64,000 bases of DNA from Ancylobacter polymorphus (GTDB lineage: Bacteria > Pseudomonadota > Alphaproteobacteria > Rhizobiales > Xanthobacteraceae), in contig NZ_CP083239.1 in NCBI RefSeq assembly GCF_022836935.1, positions 496,001-560,000 on the forward strand, given 5' to 3'. This document shows, piece after piece, positions 56,843-64,000 of the stretch. The position numbers and the translations under genes are program-made. The notes under the pieces are model-generated. The model did no database searches, was not told where the DNA came from, and worked only from the letters and a program-made list of their open reading frames with translations. Positions within the stretch are counted from its first letter, which is position 1. Each line of letters starts with the position of its first letter.

Positions 56843-57210
56843 CTGGGCAGCTCCGGGGGGAAGGGATGGGTCACGCGTCAGCGCTGTTGACCCACTGTCG
56901 CAGAGAGGTTGCCGCAAGGGGAGAAAGTCACACCCTCCGTTAGGGAAACTTACTGTTAAATAAGAACCCAAACCCTTGTTTCTATTGATGTATATTGAAT
57001 GCCTCGGCCATCTGTCCGTCGGGGGTAAAGCGCGGGAGAAGGCCGGCGCGAGCCGCGAGAACGCCCGGCAAGGGGCGCTGCGGTAACCGGAATCGACCGG
57101 TCCGGCCCCCTTGGAAAGCCGGGAAAGGCGCGATCGCCGTCCCCGTCATTAACCAGCCCTTTACCAAGATTCGTAACAGTTGCGGCAGGCAGCCTTCCGC
57201 GGTCGCCGCG
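56843..57210. other. Intergenic region with AT-rich tract between merR-like and podJ-like genes
   Basis: Divergent promoter region. The stretch about 56940-57000 is strikingly AT-rich for this genome (TTACTGTTAAATAAG, TTGATGTATATTGAA pieces) and is the likeliest promoter site. A CtrA-like motif follows at 57149. The reading frame of the podJ-like gene stays open back to 56995, but codon use and conservation do not support coding there. Confidence 0.5.
57149..57163. promoter_or_regulatory. CtrA-box-like motif upstream of podJ-like gene
   Basis: TTAACCAGCCCTTTA fits TTAA-N7-TTAA with one mismatch and is followed by CC, like the extended CtrA half-site TTAACC. It lies about 48 bp ahead of the chosen start codon. 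CtrA controls polarity genes in Alphaproteobacteria, so the site is plausible, but short AT motifs arise by chance. Confidence 0.4.
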
Positions 57211-59586
57211 ATGATTCCTGCCGCCAATCGTGCCGGACGACGGAGACCCCAGGTGAGGCAAGAGGCCCCTTCGACGACCGGAACGATCGCCCCGGAGGCG
57301 TGGCGCGCCCTGGACGAGGCGGCCCGCCGGGACGGCCTTCCGCTCGACCAATGGCTGCGCGCCCAGCTCATGGGTCCGGCCGCCGGGGTCACACCGCCGG
57401 GGCTGGAGAGCCTGAATAATCTCGCCGAGCTGCGCCGCCGCATCGAGGAACTCGCTGGCCAGATCGGCCGCATCGAGGCCGCCGCTCCCGCCCAACCTAT
57501 GGCCATCGAACCGCAGCCCGTCGAGATACCCGCGCCGCGCGAGGCCGTCGCCGCTGCGGCAATGTCCTCCAACGACCGTCTCGCCGCCGCCATGCGCGAA
57601 ATCGACCATCGTCTGGCAGCGTTGCAGCTTTCGCGCCGCCGCGCCGCGACCCCGGAAGCCGCCCCCAGCCCCGCCGCCATCGAGGCCGCCGTGGCCGAGA
57701 TCGCCGCGCGCCAGAGCGAGCTCGACCGCGACATCACCCCGCGCCGGCCCCTCGCGGCGTCCCCCGCCCGACGCGCGGCTGATACGCCGATGCCGGAGTC
57801 CGCTGACGCGCCGGCGCTTGAAAGCCCGATGCCGGAAGCCCCCGCACGCCCGGCGCCGCCGCGCGACCTGTTCGGCGCCGGCGTGGCGCGCGAAACCGTG
57901 CCCCCGCCTGCGCCTCCCGCGCCGCTGCCGTCCGAGGCGCTCGCCGCGCTGCAGGAAGAACTTGCCGGCCTGCGGCAGTCCATCGCCGGCCTTGCCCCGC
58001 GCCACTCGGTCGACGAATTGCAGCGCGTGGTCGCGCTGCTGGTCGAGCGGGTGGAGCGCTCCGAAACGCGCGACGAAAGCCTGCGCGCCAGTCTCGCCGC
58101 GCTGCGCGAGATGATCGGCGGGCTGCGCCTGCCGGAGCCGCCGGAGGTCCTGCTCGGACGTCTCGCGGCGCTGGAACGCAAGATCGACATCGTCAACGCC
58201 AAGGTGGTGGACGGGGCGACCGTCGCCCGGCTGCAGGCGCAGATCGGCGAAATCCGCGACCTGCAGGCCCGCGCCCTCTCCTCGGATTCGCTGCGGCTGC
58301 TGGCCGAGCAGGTGTCGCTGCTCGCCACCCGCGTGGCGGAAATGGCCGCCAGCGAGAACGAGACCATCTCGGCGGCCTTCGGCGCGCTGGAACGGCGGCT
58401 CGACACGCTCTCCGAGACGAGGACCGCGCCGGCCGCCGTGCCGCTCGATGATGTGCTCGCCCGTCTCGACGCCATCCGGGCCGATCTCGCCAGCACGCGC
58501 GGCGAGATGCCCGCCGGTCTGGAAGCCCTGTTCACCCGCATGTCCGAACGGCTGGACCAGATCGCCCCGCCGGTCGATGACGGGCCGCGCTTCGAGGCGC
58601 TCGGCCGGCAGATCGAAGCGCTGGCGCAGCGCGTCGGGTCCGGCGGCAGCGCGTTGGCCGGCGACCTCGCCAGCCAGCTTTCCGGTCAGCTCGCCGGCCA
58701 GTTCGCGGTCCAGCTCGCCGGCATCGAGCGCGCGGTCAACGACCTGTTCATCCAGATGGAGGAAACGCGGGCCAGCCTGCTCGCCGCCTCCCAGCCACGC
58801 CCGCCCGCCGGCCCTAGCGGCGATCCCGAAACCATCACCGCCCTCATTCGCCGCGAGATCGCCGCGCTGGAGAGCCGGCGCAGCACCGAGAAATCGGCGG
58901 AGCGCGCCTCCGTCACGGCGGCGGCGGAAGCCGCAGTCGCGGCCGAACTCGCCAGCCTCGCCGCCCCCTCGCCGCCGGCGACGCCCGAAACTGCGACGCC
59001 GGAGCCGGAAGCGAGCGCCCCCGCCCCCGTCCCCACGCCTGCCGAAGTCGTGTTCACGCCGGCTCCGGCCTCGATCCCGAAAGCCTTCGAGCCGCAGCTG
59101 ATGCGCGCCGCGCTGGAAGCGCTCAGCCGCACCGCGGCCGCCACCCGCCGCACACCCGCGGCGTCTCCGACGCAAGCCGAAGCCGAAGCCGCGCCGGCGC
59201 CTCTCCCGCCGGTGGCGGCGAACGACGCTGCCACCAGCCGGGCGACCCTGATCGCGCAGGCCCGCCGCGCCGCCAGCCCGACGGAACGGCCGGCCGCGCC
59301 CCGGCCCGCCCCCGCCGCACCGGCGGAGCCGCGCCGCCATATCGGCGCCCGCCCGGCCCCGGCGCCCGGCCGCTGGCTGGCGCGCATCCGCGCCATGCTG
59401 GTGATCGCGGTGTGCGGCTCGGCGTTGGCCTATGGGTCCTGGCAGCTTTTGGCGCAGATGCGGCAGGAGCAGCTGCGCGCCGCCGGCCCTGCCACCGTGC
59501 CGGGCCCGGAGGACATCACCGGCTCGGTCGGCAAGGGCGCCCCGCGCGCCCCCGCCCCGCCGTCCAATCTCATCTTCTCGCGCTGA
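57211..59586 (+). CDS. PodJ-like polarity/localisation protein, short form
   Basis: A 791-residue protein. The N-terminus carries the PodJ-type motif (APEAWRALDEAARRDGLPLD followed by QWLRAQL). Then come long Ala/Glu/Arg-rich coiled coils (LNNLAELRRRIEELAGQIGR, LRLLAEQVSLLATRVAEM), a Pro/Ala-rich linker, and one membrane helix near the C-terminus (AMLVIAVCGSALAYGSWQLL). PodJ organises the old/new cell pole; full-length PodJ has a periplasmic region with TPR/Sel1 and peptidoglycan-binding domains, which is missing here: only about 45 residues follow the helix. Start at ATG 57211, or GTG 57253. Confidence 0.7.
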   Translation: MIPAANRAGRRRPQVRQEAPSTTGTIAPEAWRALDEAARRDGLPLDQWLRAQLMGPAAGVTPPGLESLNNLAELRRRIEELAGQIGRIEAAAPAQPMAIEPQPVEIPAPREAVAAAAMSSNDRLAAAMREIDHRLAALQLSRRRAATPEAAPSPAAIEAAVAEIAARQSELDRDITPRRPLAASPARRAADTPMPESADAPALESPMPEAPARPAPPRDLFGAGVARETVPPPAPPAPLPSEALAALQEELAGLRQSIAGLAPRHSVDELQRVVALLVERVERSETRDESLRASLAALREMIGGLRLPEPPEVLLGRLAALERKIDIVNAKVVDGATVARLQAQIGEIRDLQARALSSDSLRLLAEQVSLLATRVAEMAASENETISAAFGALERRLDTLSETRTAPAAVPLDDVLARLDAIRADLASTRGEMPAGLEALFTRMSERLDQIAPPVDDGPRFEALGRQIEALAQRVGSGGSALAGDLASQLSGQLAGQFAVQLAGIERAVNDLFIQMEETRASLLAASQPRPPAGPSGDPETITALIRREIAALESRRSTEKSAERASVTAAAEAAVAAELASLAAPSPPATPETATPEPEASAPAPVPTPAEVVFTPAPASIPKAFEPQLMRAALEALSRTAAATRRTPAASPTQAEAEAAPAPLPPVAANDAATSRATLIAQARRAASPTERPAAPRPAPAAPAEPRRHIGARPAPAPGRWLARIRAMLVIAVCGSALAYGSWQLLAQMRQEQLRAAGPATVPGPEDITGSVGKGAPRAPAPPSNLIFSR

Positions 59587-59599
59587 AAGCTCGCGCCGG

Positions 59600-60334
59600 T
59601 CAGCGGTCCGGCAGGCAGGCGTGGTGGGCGATGCGGTAGGTGCGCGCGGCACCGACGAGATGCGCGTCATAGGCCCCGCCGAACAGGTCCGCCACCGCCG
59701 CATCGCGTATGTTCAGCCCGCCGGCATAGGCGCCGAGCGCGGGCAGAACGAGCCGCCTTCCATCGGTGGCGAAGCAGCGCCGGCGCAGGCTGCGCCCACG
59801 CACCACCACCCGCGCGACGGGATGGAAATGCCCGGCGATCTCCCCCTCATCCGCGCCAGCTTCGGGCTCATGGCGGAATGTGAGCGGACCCACGCGCAGC
59901 TCGTCGGCACTGTCGCCGGCGAGGCCCGGCATCGGCGCGGGATCGTGATTGCCGGCGATCCACATGAGATCGCGCCCGCGCGCGAGTTCCGCGAGGCTGG
60001 CGCGCTCGTCCGGGCCGAGCCGGTCCGCGCCGCCACGATCGTGAAAACTGTCGCCCAGCGCCACCACCACGCGCGGGCGCCGGCGCGCGACGAGACGGGC
60101 CAGCAGGTCGAGCGTCGCCCGGCTGTCATAGGGCGGCAGCGGCACGCCGCGCACGGCGAAGGCGGAACCCTTTTCCAGATGCAGGTCGGCGACGATCAGC
60201 ATCCGCTCGGCGGGCCACCACAGCGCCCCGGCGGCGTCGAGCACCAGCGTCGCGCCGGCCAGCATCACCGCCGTGCCGTCCGGCACTGCGTCCTGCACCG
60301 CCGGCTGTGCCTCAACCGCTTCCCTCGCCTGCAC
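59600..60334 (-). CDS. pdeM: Ligase-associated DNA damage response endonuclease PdeM
   Basis: Metallophosphoesterase of 244 residues. Metal-binding blocks are VADLHLEKG, ALGDSFHDRG, WIAGNHDP and AGHFHPVAR, with a C-terminal LPALGAYAGGLN typical of PdeM. It belongs to the conserved set ATP-dependent ligase, Lhr-type helicase, MBL exonuclease and PdeM that acts in DNA repair. The gene starts (GTG) inside the helicase gene, overlapping it by 23 bp, so expression is coupled. Confidence 0.93.
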   Translation of the reverse strand: MQAREAVEAQPAVQDAVPDGTAVMLAGATLVLDAAGALWWPAERMLIVADLHLEKGSAFAVRGVPLPPYDSRATLDLLARLVARRRPRVVVALGDSFHDRGGADRLGPDERASLAELARGRDLMWIAGNHDPAPMPGLAGDSADELRVGPLTFRHEPEAGADEGEIAGHFHPVARVVVRGRSLRRRCFATDGRRLVLPALGAYAGGLNIRDAAVADLFGGAYDAHLVGAARTYRIAHHACLPDR

Positions 60335-62828
60335 CGTCCATCGCCTCCCGGATCAGTTCGTCCTCGGCCTCGGCCAGCAGCGCCTCCGACGCCCCGCCCG
60401 CCACCATTTCCCGGCCGATCTCCAGCATGACCGGCACGGCCAGCGGCGAGACCCGCGACAGGGCGACATGGTCGATTCGGCCTCTGATACGGGCGAGCAT
60501 GTCCGAGAGCCGGCGAATGTCCAACAGGCCCGTCGCTGCATCCGCCCGCGCCGCGCGCAGCAGCACATGGCCCGGCTCATGCCGGCGCAGCACGTCATAG
60601 ACGAGATCGGTGGACATGGTCACCTGGCGGGAATTCTTCTCCCTGCCGGGGAAGCGCCGCTCGATCAGCCCGGCAATAACAGCGCATTGGCGGAAGGTGC
60701 GCTTCATCAGCGCCGATTCCGCCAGCCATTCCTCCAGATCGTCGCCGAGCATGTCGGCGTCGAACAGCGCATCGAGCGACAACCGCCCCTGGGCGATGGC
60801 CAGCGACATGTCGCGCACGCCATAGATCACCAGCGCGTAGTCATTGGCCATGAAGCCGAGCGGGTGCAGCCCGGCGCGGTCGAGCCGGCGGGTCAGCAGC
60901 ATGCCGAGCGTCTGGTGGGCGAGCCTTCCCTCGAACGGATAGGCGACGAGATGGTAGCGGTCGCCGCGCGGAAAGGTCTCGACCAGCAGGTCTTCCCGCC
61001 CCGGCAGGCGGGAGCGCAGCTTCTGCAACTCCAGCCAGTCGCGCACCTGGCCGGGCAGGCTCGCCCAGCGCGCCGGCTCGGAGAGCAGCGCCCGCACCCG
61101 CGCGGCGAGGAAGGTGGAAAGCGGGAACTTGCCGCCGGCATAGGAGGGAACGCGCGGCTCCTTGGCGCTGGAGCGGGCGACGCGGACCTCGTTCTCCACG
61201 ATGGTGAGATATTCCAGCACCTCGCCCGCGAAGACGAAGGTGTCGCCGGGGCTCATCGTCTCGACGAAATACTCCTCCACCTCGCCCAGCACCCGCCCGC
61301 CATAGCGCGATTTGGCGCTGGCGAGGCGCACTTTCAGCGTGGTGGATTCGACGATGGTACCGACATTGAGCCGGTATTGCTGCGCCACCTGCGGGTTGGC
61401 GACGCGCCAGCTTCCGTCCTTCCTCTGGCGGATGCGGGCGAAGCGCTCATAGGCGCGCAGCGCATAGCCACCATTGGCGTTGAAGCCGACCACATCGTCG
61501 AAATCGGCGCGCGCGAGGTCGGCATAGGGCTCGGCGGAGGTGATTTCCGCGTAGAGATCGTCGGCCTCGAACGGCCCGGCGCAGGCCATGCCGAGCACAT
61601 GCTGCGCCAGCACGTCGAGCGCGCCGGAGCGCACCACCGCGCTGTCCTGCGCCCCCGCCCGCACCGCCTCCAGCGCGGCCCGGCATTCCAGCACCTCGAA
61701 GCGGTTGGCCGGCACGAGAACGGCGCGGCTCGGCTCGTCCAGCCGGTGATTGGCGCGGCCGATGCGCTGCATGAGGCGCGAGGAGCCCTTCGGCGCGCCG
61801 ACATTGACCACAAGGTCCACCGCGCCCCAATCGATGCCGAGATCGAGCGAGGAGGTGCAGACCACCGCCTTCAGCTTGCCCTCGCCCATCGCCGCCTCGA
61901 CCCGCCGGCGCTGCGACACGTCGAGCGAGCCGTGATGCAGGGCGATCGGCAAATTGGCGTCGTTGATGTGCCACAGCTCCTGGAACAGCAGTTCCGCCTG
62001 CATGCGGGTGTTGACGAAAACGAGCGTCGTCGTGTGCCGCTCGATCAGGCGGTAAATCTCTTTCAGCGAATGGCGCGCCGTGTGCCCGGCCCAGGGCACA
62101 TGGGCGGCGCTGTCGAGCATGGAAAGATCCGGCGCCGCGCCGCGATCGGCAATCACCAGCTCGCCCATCTCCGCGTTACCGCGCTGCGGCACCAGCCAGC
62201 GGCGCAGCGTGTCGGGGTCGGCCACGGTGGCGGAGAGGCCCACCGTCTGCACGCCGGGGGCGAGGCGACGCAGCCGGGCAAGTCCGAGGCTCAGCAGATC
62301 GCCGCGCTTGGAGCCGACGAGCGCGTGCAATTCGTCCAGCACGACGCGCTTGAGGTCGGCGAACAGCGGCTCGGCGTCGGCGGAGGCGAGCAGCAGGGCG
62401 ATCTGCTCCGGCGTGGTGAGCAGGATGTCGGGCGGGTCGCGGCGCTGGCGCTGGCGGCGCGAGGCGGGCGTGTCGCCGGTGCGGGTCTCGATGCGGACGG
62501 CCAAGCCCATTTCCTGCGCCGGCCGTTCCAGATTGCGGGCGACATCGACGGCGAGCGCCTTCAGCGGCGAGATGTAGAGCGTGTGCAGGCCGAGCGGGCG
62601 CGGATTGTTGCGCGCCGCCGGCCGACCGGCGAGTTCGACGAGGCTCGGCAGGAAGCCGGCCAGCGTCTTGCCCGCGCCGGTGGGGGCGATGAGCAGGGTG
62701 GAGCGGCCCTCCCGCGCCTGCGCCAGCAGTTCCAGCTGATGCGCGCGCGGCGCCCAGCCCCTGCCGGCAAACCAGCGTCGGAACGGCTCGGGCAGGAGAT
62801 CGTCGGGCGCGGCATCCATGATCGTCAC
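60312..62828 (-). CDS. Ligase-associated DNA damage response DEXH-box helicase (Lhr-core type)
   Basis: Superfamily 2 helicase of 838 residues. Q-region and Walker A (RAHQLELLAQAREGRSTLLI, APTGAGKTLAGF), Walker B VVLDELHAL, motif III GLSATVADP, motif IV FVNTRMQAELLF, motif V SSLDLGIDWGAVD and motif VI QRIGRANHRLDEPS are all present. The C-terminal domain of Lhr-core enzymes follows (GKFPLSTFLAARVRALL). Translation begins at ATG 62819 or GTG 62828. It is cotranscribed with pdeM. Ligase is not in the window, presumably beyond the exonuclease gene. Confidence 0.95.
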   Translation of the reverse strand: MTIMDAAPDDLLPEPFRRWFAGRGWAPRAHQLELLAQAREGRSTLLIAPTGAGKTLAGFLPSLVELAGRPAARNNPRPLGLHTLYISPLKALAVDVARNLERPAQEMGLAVRIETRTGDTPASRRQRQRRDPPDILLTTPEQIALLLASADAEPLFADLKRVVLDELHALVGSKRGDLLSLGLARLRRLAPGVQTVGLSATVADPDTLRRWLVPQRGNAEMGELVIADRGAAPDLSMLDSAAHVPWAGHTARHSLKEIYRLIERHTTTLVFVNTRMQAELLFQELWHINDANLPIALHHGSLDVSQRRRVEAAMGEGKLKAVVCTSSLDLGIDWGAVDLVVNVGAPKGSSRLMQRIGRANHRLDEPSRAVLVPANRFEVLECRAALEAVRAGAQDSAVVRSGALDVLAQHVLGMACAGPFEADDLYAEITSAEPYADLARADFDDVVGFNANGGYALRAYERFARIRQRKDGSWRVANPQVAQQYRLNVGTIVESTTLKVRLASAKSRYGGRVLGEVEEYFVETMSPGDTFVFAGEVLEYLTIVENEVRVARSSAKEPRVPSYAGGKFPLSTFLAARVRALLSEPARWASLPGQVRDWLELQKLRSRLPGREDLLVETFPRGDRYHLVAYPFEGRLAHQTLGMLLTRRLDRAGLHPLGFMANDYALVIYGVRDMSLAIAQGRLSLDALFDADMLGDDLEEWLAESALMKRTFRQCAVIAGLIERRFPGREKNSRQVTMSTDLVYDVLRRHEPGHVLLRAARADAATGLLDIRRLSDMLARIRGRIDHVALSRVSPLAVPVMLEIGREMVAGGASEALLAEAEDELIREAMDGAGEGSG

Positions 62829-62866
62829 CGCGAGAAGCTAGTGACTTGGGCGGGAATTGCGAGCCC

Positions 62867-63793
62867 TCACCCCTCGCGCAGCGCCAGCACGAGGAGGCCG
62901 GCGACCGGCTGCTCCTTTTCCTTGCGCACCGACACCGGATCGAGGGTGAGCGGCACGAGCCCCGCGGCGACGAGTTCGGCCCGCACATAGTCCGCCGCAT
63001 GGGCGAAGCGCAGCGTGTCGCGCAGCAGGACGCCCTCACCGCCATGGGTCTCGGTGGTGAAGGCGAGCAGCCCGCCCGGCTCCAGCACCCGCCGGCTCTC
63101 GGTGAGAATGGGGGTGAGGTCGTCGAGATAGCAGAAGGCGTCGCCGGCGAAGATCAAATCCACCTCGCGCGCCGGGCGCGCCGCGAGGAAGGCGACCATC
63201 TCGCCGGCGGCGAGCGTATCATAGACCTTCCGCCGCCGCGCATGGGCGACCATGTTGGGCGAGAGGTCCACACCCTCCATCGTGCCGATGCGGTCGACCA
63301 GCCGGGCACCGACCAGCCCGGTGCCACAGCCGAGATCGAGCCCATGGGCGAAGGCGAAAGGGCGCGCCAGCCTTTCGCAGACCTGCGCCAGCCCCGCTTC
63401 GATCACCTCCGGCCCGCGATAGTCGAGCCGCGCCAGCGCCGCGTCGAAGCGGTCGGCATATTGGTCGAACAGCGCGCGCACATAGGCCGGGCTCATGCCC
63501 GCCACCTCGCCCTCCAGCCGGGCGAGGCGCAGCGTGGCGCCGAGCGTGTCGGCGGGATCGAGCGCCCGCGCCTGCGCGAAGGCCTCGCCCGCCCCCGGCG
63601 CGTCGCCCGCCGCCTCACGCGCCTCGCCGAGCAGGAACCAGCCCGGCGCATAGTGGCCGGCGCGGGCCACCGCCTCGGCGAGAAGCTCCACCGCGTCGGC
63701 GGCGTTGCCTTCCTCCATCAGCGCGCGCGCCCAGTCGATCCGGCGATCGACCGTCGGGTCGCCGGAGGAGAGAATGAGCCGGCCGTCGGCCAT
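62867..63793 (-). CDS. TPR-containing SAM-dependent methyltransferase
   Basis: A 308-residue protein. The first 95 residues are TPR-like helical pairs (ALMEEGNAADAVELLAEAVA, GWFLLGEAREAAGDAPGAGE). The rest is a class I methyltransferase: motif I HGLDLGCGTGLVGARL, acidic loop MEGVDLSPNMV, and LIFAGDAFCYLDD for the post-II region. Substrate unknown. It lies between two genes of the ligase-associated repair set, 38 bp upstream of the helicase on the same strand, and may be cotranscribed with it. Confidence 0.88.
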   Translation of the reverse strand: MADGRLILSSGDPTVDRRIDWARALMEEGNAADAVELLAEAVARAGHYAPGWFLLGEAREAAGDAPGAGEAFAQARALDPADTLGATLRLARLEGEVAGMSPAYVRALFDQYADRFDAALARLDYRGPEVIEAGLAQVCERLARPFAFAHGLDLGCGTGLVGARLVDRIGTMEGVDLSPNMVAHARRRKVYDTLAAGEMVAFLAARPAREVDLIFAGDAFCYLDDLTPILTESRRVLEPGGLLAFTTETHGGEGVLLRDTLRFAHAADYVRAELVAAGLVPLTLDPVSVRKEKEQPVAGLLVLALREG

Positions 63794-63842
63794 GGCGGGG
63801 TCTCGCGAAAAAAGAGGAGGCGCGCCCTATATAGGTTTCACG

Positions 63843-64000
63843 ATGCGCCCGGAAGAGCTTCTCCACACCACCCCACAGGGGCTTTACTCGCCAGCCGGCG
63901 ACTTCTTCATCGACCCGACGCGGCCGGTGGCGCGGGCGCTCATCACCCATGGCCATTCCGACCATGCCCGCGCCGGCCATGGCCGCGTGCTCGCGACGCG
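63843..64000 (+). CDS. Ligase-associated DNA damage response exonuclease, 5' part only
   Basis: The first 52 residues are visible: MRPEELLHTTPQGLYSPAGD then FFIDPTRPVARALITHGHSD followed by HAR. HGHSDHA is the metallo-beta-lactamase metal motif (HxHxDH). The start matches the beta-CASP-type exonuclease of the ligase-associated repair cluster, and the neighbouring helicase and PdeM genes support this. The gene runs off the right end; the ligase probably follows. It is divergent from the methyltransferase with a gap of only 49 bp. Confidence 0.88.
   Translation, partial: MRPEELLHTTPQGLYSPAGDFFIDPTRPVARALITHGHSDHARAGHGRVLAT

Noticed and set aside
56956..59703. Long antisense frame opposite the podJ-like gene
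   Set aside because: Gly/Arg-rich low-complexity translation typical of shadow frames; the plus frame has the PodJ motif, coiled coils and a membrane helix.

Overview
The window is GC-rich DNA (roughly two thirds or more G+C by eye) from an alphaproteobacterium, most likely of the order Hyphomicrobiales. The pointers are a FixL-FixJ-FixK oxygen-sensing cascade, a C4-pathway 5-aminolevulinate synthase, an AglA-type alpha-glucosidase, a PodJ-like polarity protein, the ligase-associated DNA repair genes and dispersed palindromic repeats. A free-living member near Xanthobacteraceae would fit, but the genus cannot be fixed from this stretch. No rRNA, tRNA, CRISPR array, transposase or phage gene was recognised; the region reads as ordinary chromosome with dense, often 4-bp-overlapping operons.

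Layout. 1-1.8 kb: end of an RND efflux adaptor gene, divergent from a TetR regulator, with a palindromic operator between them. 2.1-6.2 kb: an unusual four-gene run (membrane-anchored TAXI-type binding protein, DUF4239 membrane protein, beta-helix protein, CDP-diacylglycerol diphosphatase). 6.5-9.7 kb: an AaeB/AaeX/AaeA-like efflux operon. 9.9-13.9 kb: cyoABCD quinol oxidase. 14.0-18.3 kb: trehalose synthase-like and alpha-glucosidase GH13 enzymes and a luciferase-like oxidoreductase. 18.5-22.7 kb: a small Cys-rich protein and an OsmF/YehYXW-type osmolyte ABC importer. 23.2-24.7 kb: a soluble double-PAS chemoreceptor. 24.7-30.3 kb: a PotABCD-like importer and an orphan TctC/Bug receptor.

30.4-36.1 kb is the most interesting part. 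URC4 (DUF1688), URC1 (GTP cyclohydrolase II-like) and uracil phosphoribosyltransferase are three marker genes of the URC uracil-degradation pathway. They lie beside a guanidine-I (ykkC) riboswitch that precedes a ureohydrolase best read as the nickel-dependent guanidine hydrolase GdmH. A protein with a very His-rich N-terminus follows. Both pathways release urea, so this looks like a nitrogen-scavenging locus.

36.2-43.2 kb is a heme/oxygen region: hemA, an AbrB-type transporter, hemN, FixK, a single-domain response regulator, FixJ and FixL. FixK-type boxes lie upstream of hemN and of fixK. 43.3-48.6 kb: an aminotransferase, the dTDP-rhamnose operon (rfbC-rfbB-rfbD-rfbA) and mscL. 48.7-53.3 kb: a CrbS-like symporter/histidine kinase hybrid and a LuxR-type response regulator. 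53.5-59.6 kb: YjbQ protein, esterase, small secreted coiled-coil protein, DsbA-like isomerase, MerR regulator and a PodJ-like protein. 59.6-64 kb: PdeM nuclease, Lhr-type helicase, a TPR-methyltransferase and the start of the ligase-associated exonuclease, which continues past the window end.
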